NCBI GenBank assembly: GCA_029552065.1
Contig: JAKPEG010000231.1
Coordinates: forward strand, 1-51,737
Direction: 5' to 3'
From: Actinomycetes bacterium
GTDB lineage: Bacteria; Actinomycetota; Actinomycetes; Actinomycetales; Dermatophilaceae
DNA: 51,737 bases
Both the position numbers and the translations under genes were made by a program. Positions 51,027-51,737 of the stretch are shown here, piece after piece. The notes below the pieces were generated by a model, which was not told the origin of the DNA, made no database searches, and was given only the letters and a program-made list of their open reading frames with translations. Within the stretch, counting starts at the first letter, position 1, and every line of letters begins with the position of its first letter.

Positions 51027-51083
51027 CAGGGTGCGGGGATGGGCCGCTGTTCGGTGCCCGGACCGGCCCATGGCCGCACCCTG
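51027..51083. repeat. Dispersed hairpin repeat, family B copy 2
   Basis: Arms 51027-51045 and 51065-51083 are 19 bases long with two mismatches and a 19-base loop. The left arm matches that at 36153-36170. It is located in the spacer between divergent genes, 26 bases upstream of the phosphatase start, so a simple terminator role is unlikely here. Confidence 0.6.
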
Positions 51084-51167
51084 AGGGCGCGGGCGACGAC
51101 CCTGAGGGCTTGCGGACGCTCGTGGCAGCATTGTGGCTCACCGCGCATTTCCTGCCATACTCCCCGT

Positions 51168-51737
51168 ATGCCGCTGCGCTCGGTCGCCGCCCTCGTGCCC
51201 CCGGACTCCACCGCCTTCGAGCTCGGGCTCGTGTGCGAGGTCTTCGGGATCGACCGGACCGACGACGGGGTGCCCCCGATGGACTTCCGGGTGTGCGCCG
51301 AGCAACCGGGCGTCCCCCTGCCCTGGGTGAACGGGATGTCGCTCACGACACCGTTCGGCCTCGACGCGCTCACGGGCGCCGACGTCGTCGTCGTCGCGGC
51401 GACCCGAGCCCGCCGCTTCTCACCCGCACTCCTCGACGCCCTGCGCGCGGCCCACGCCGCCGGGGCCGTCGTCGTCACCGTGTGCTCGGGGGTTTTCGTC
51501 GCCGCCGAAGCGGGCCTGCTCGACGGTCGCACGGCCGCCACCCACTGGTACCACGCCCAGGAGTTCGCCGACCGCTACCCGCACATCCGCCTCGACCCCG
51601 ACGTCCTCTTCGTCGACGAGGGCGACCTCGTGACGAGCGCGGGCACGGCCGCGGGCATCGACGCCTGCCTGCACCTGGTCCGGCGCGAGCTCGGGGCCGA
51701 CGTCGCGACCCGGATCGCCCGGCGGATGGTCGTGCCG
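51168..51737 (+). CDS. GlxA/FtrA-type AraC regulator, N-terminal part (3' end outside window)
   Basis: 190 codons before the window edge. The DJ-1/PfpI-like amidotransferase fold is clear: VAALVPPDSTAFELGLVCEVFG, TGADVVVVAATRAR, VVTVCSGVFVAAEAGLLDGRTAATHWYHAQEFADRYPHI and FVDEGDLVTSAGTAAGIDACLHLVRRELG. The Cys in TVCSGVF is the nucleophile-elbow residue, usually non-catalytic in regulators. The AraC-type DNA-binding domain should follow beyond the end. The ATG at 51168 lies inside a GTATGCCG octamer. Confidence 0.88.
   Translation, partial: MPLRSVAALVPPDSTAFELGLVCEVFGIDRTDDGVPPMDFRVCAEQPGVPLPWVNGMSLTTPFGLDALTGADVVVVAATRARRFSPALLDALRAAHAAGAVVVTVCSGVFVAAEAGLLDGRTAATHWYHAQEFADRYPHIRLDPDVLFVDEGDLVTSAGTAAGIDACLHLVRRELGADVATRIARRMVVP

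Larger units (their letters stand above)
832..51173. repeat. Dispersed octamer GTATGCCG (50 exact copies, both strands)
   Basis: I count 50 exact copies of GTATGCCG or its complement CGGCATAC, starting at 832, 1099, 2130, 2329, 5503, 6261, 7348, 10285, 18290, 19145, 21468, 22071, 22377, 22906, 24034, 24739, 25892, 26135, 26546, 27498, 27748, 31215, 31774, 31804, 32720, 35588, 35794, 36262, 36301, 37591, 38456, 39092, 39727, 40619, 40679, 43084, 43120, 43326, 44182, 44967, 45494, 45817, 46461, 47206, 47624, 48454, 48478, 49146, 49515 and 51166. With ~70% GC assumed, about 1.8 are expected by chance. Strands are used about equally. Confidence 0.8.

Noticed and set aside
832-51173. Octamer as simple Tyr-Ala codon-pair bias (TAT GCC)
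   Set aside because: Copies occur in both orientations and different frames, in intergenic DNA and with ATA or GCA codons, so codon pairs cannot account for them.

Overview
The window reads as chromosomal DNA of a high-GC Gram-positive actinomycete. The coding strand is strongly GC-biased at third positions, GTG starts are frequent, start/stop overlaps are common, and the gene set is actinobacterial (GntR/FCD, LysE/LysG and AbiEi-like genes, an App1-like phosphatase). No rRNA, tRNA, CRISPR array or transposase was seen. A member of the Micrococcales (Intrasporangiaceae-like) is my guess from general style; no marker gene proves it. No gene-free stretch exceeds 300 bases. The longest (2252-2421, 33147-33360, 41745-42006, 42659-42888) hold nothing I could name apart from the hairpins and sites listed.

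Layout. 1-2251 (+): the end of an aldehyde dehydrogenase and a family III CoA-transferase. 12799 down to 2422 (-): a probable nine-gene operon of esterase, ABC importer (ATPase, fused permease, binding lipoprotein), sulfatase, GntR regulator, zinc alcohol dehydrogenase, aldehyde dehydrogenase and 4-oxalocrotonate tautomerase-like protein. 15245 down to 12997 (-): LigB- and LigA-type extradiol dioxygenase subunits and an ACMSD/LigJ-like amidohydrolase. 15322-18224 (+, divergent): a second GntR regulator, an isochorismatase-like amidase and an FAD amine oxidase-like protein. Together these look like an uptake, unmasking (ester, sulfate or amide removal), oxidation and meta-ring-cleavage system for a decorated aromatic compound. 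The true substrate is unknown.

18300-21783: gcdH, a CoA-transferase and a LysR regulator, the glutarate/glutaryl-CoA module. 21802-28078: a short-chain dehydrogenase (-), then a tight + operon of two acyl-CoA dehydrogenases, an amidohydrolase, an MFS transporter and a short-chain dehydrogenase. 28113-33109 (-): a secreted propeller-type protein, then a short-chain dehydrogenase and an Old-Yellow-Enzyme/FAD reductase. The reductase promoter region shares a box with the acyl-CoA dehydrogenase operon.

33361-36119: ornithine cyclodeaminase-like gene, LysG-type regulator and divergent LysE exporter. 36288-41744: GNAT acetyltransferase, an epoxide hydrolase remnant, AraC regulator divergent from a dehydrogenase, RibD-like reductase and DUF2264 protein. 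42007-51737: VapBC pair, AAA ATPase, papain-like hydrolase, small membrane protein, serine hydrolase, PdxY, rhodanese, AbiEi-like protein between two copies of a hairpin repeat, Fpg/Nei glycosylase, App1-like phosphatase and the start of a GlxA-type regulator.

The most unusual sequence-level signal is the octamer GTATGCCG. I count 50 exact copies on both strands, where about 2 would be expected at ~70% GC. It is depleted between about 2.4 and 21.4 kb, the region that holds the aromatic-type catabolic cluster.
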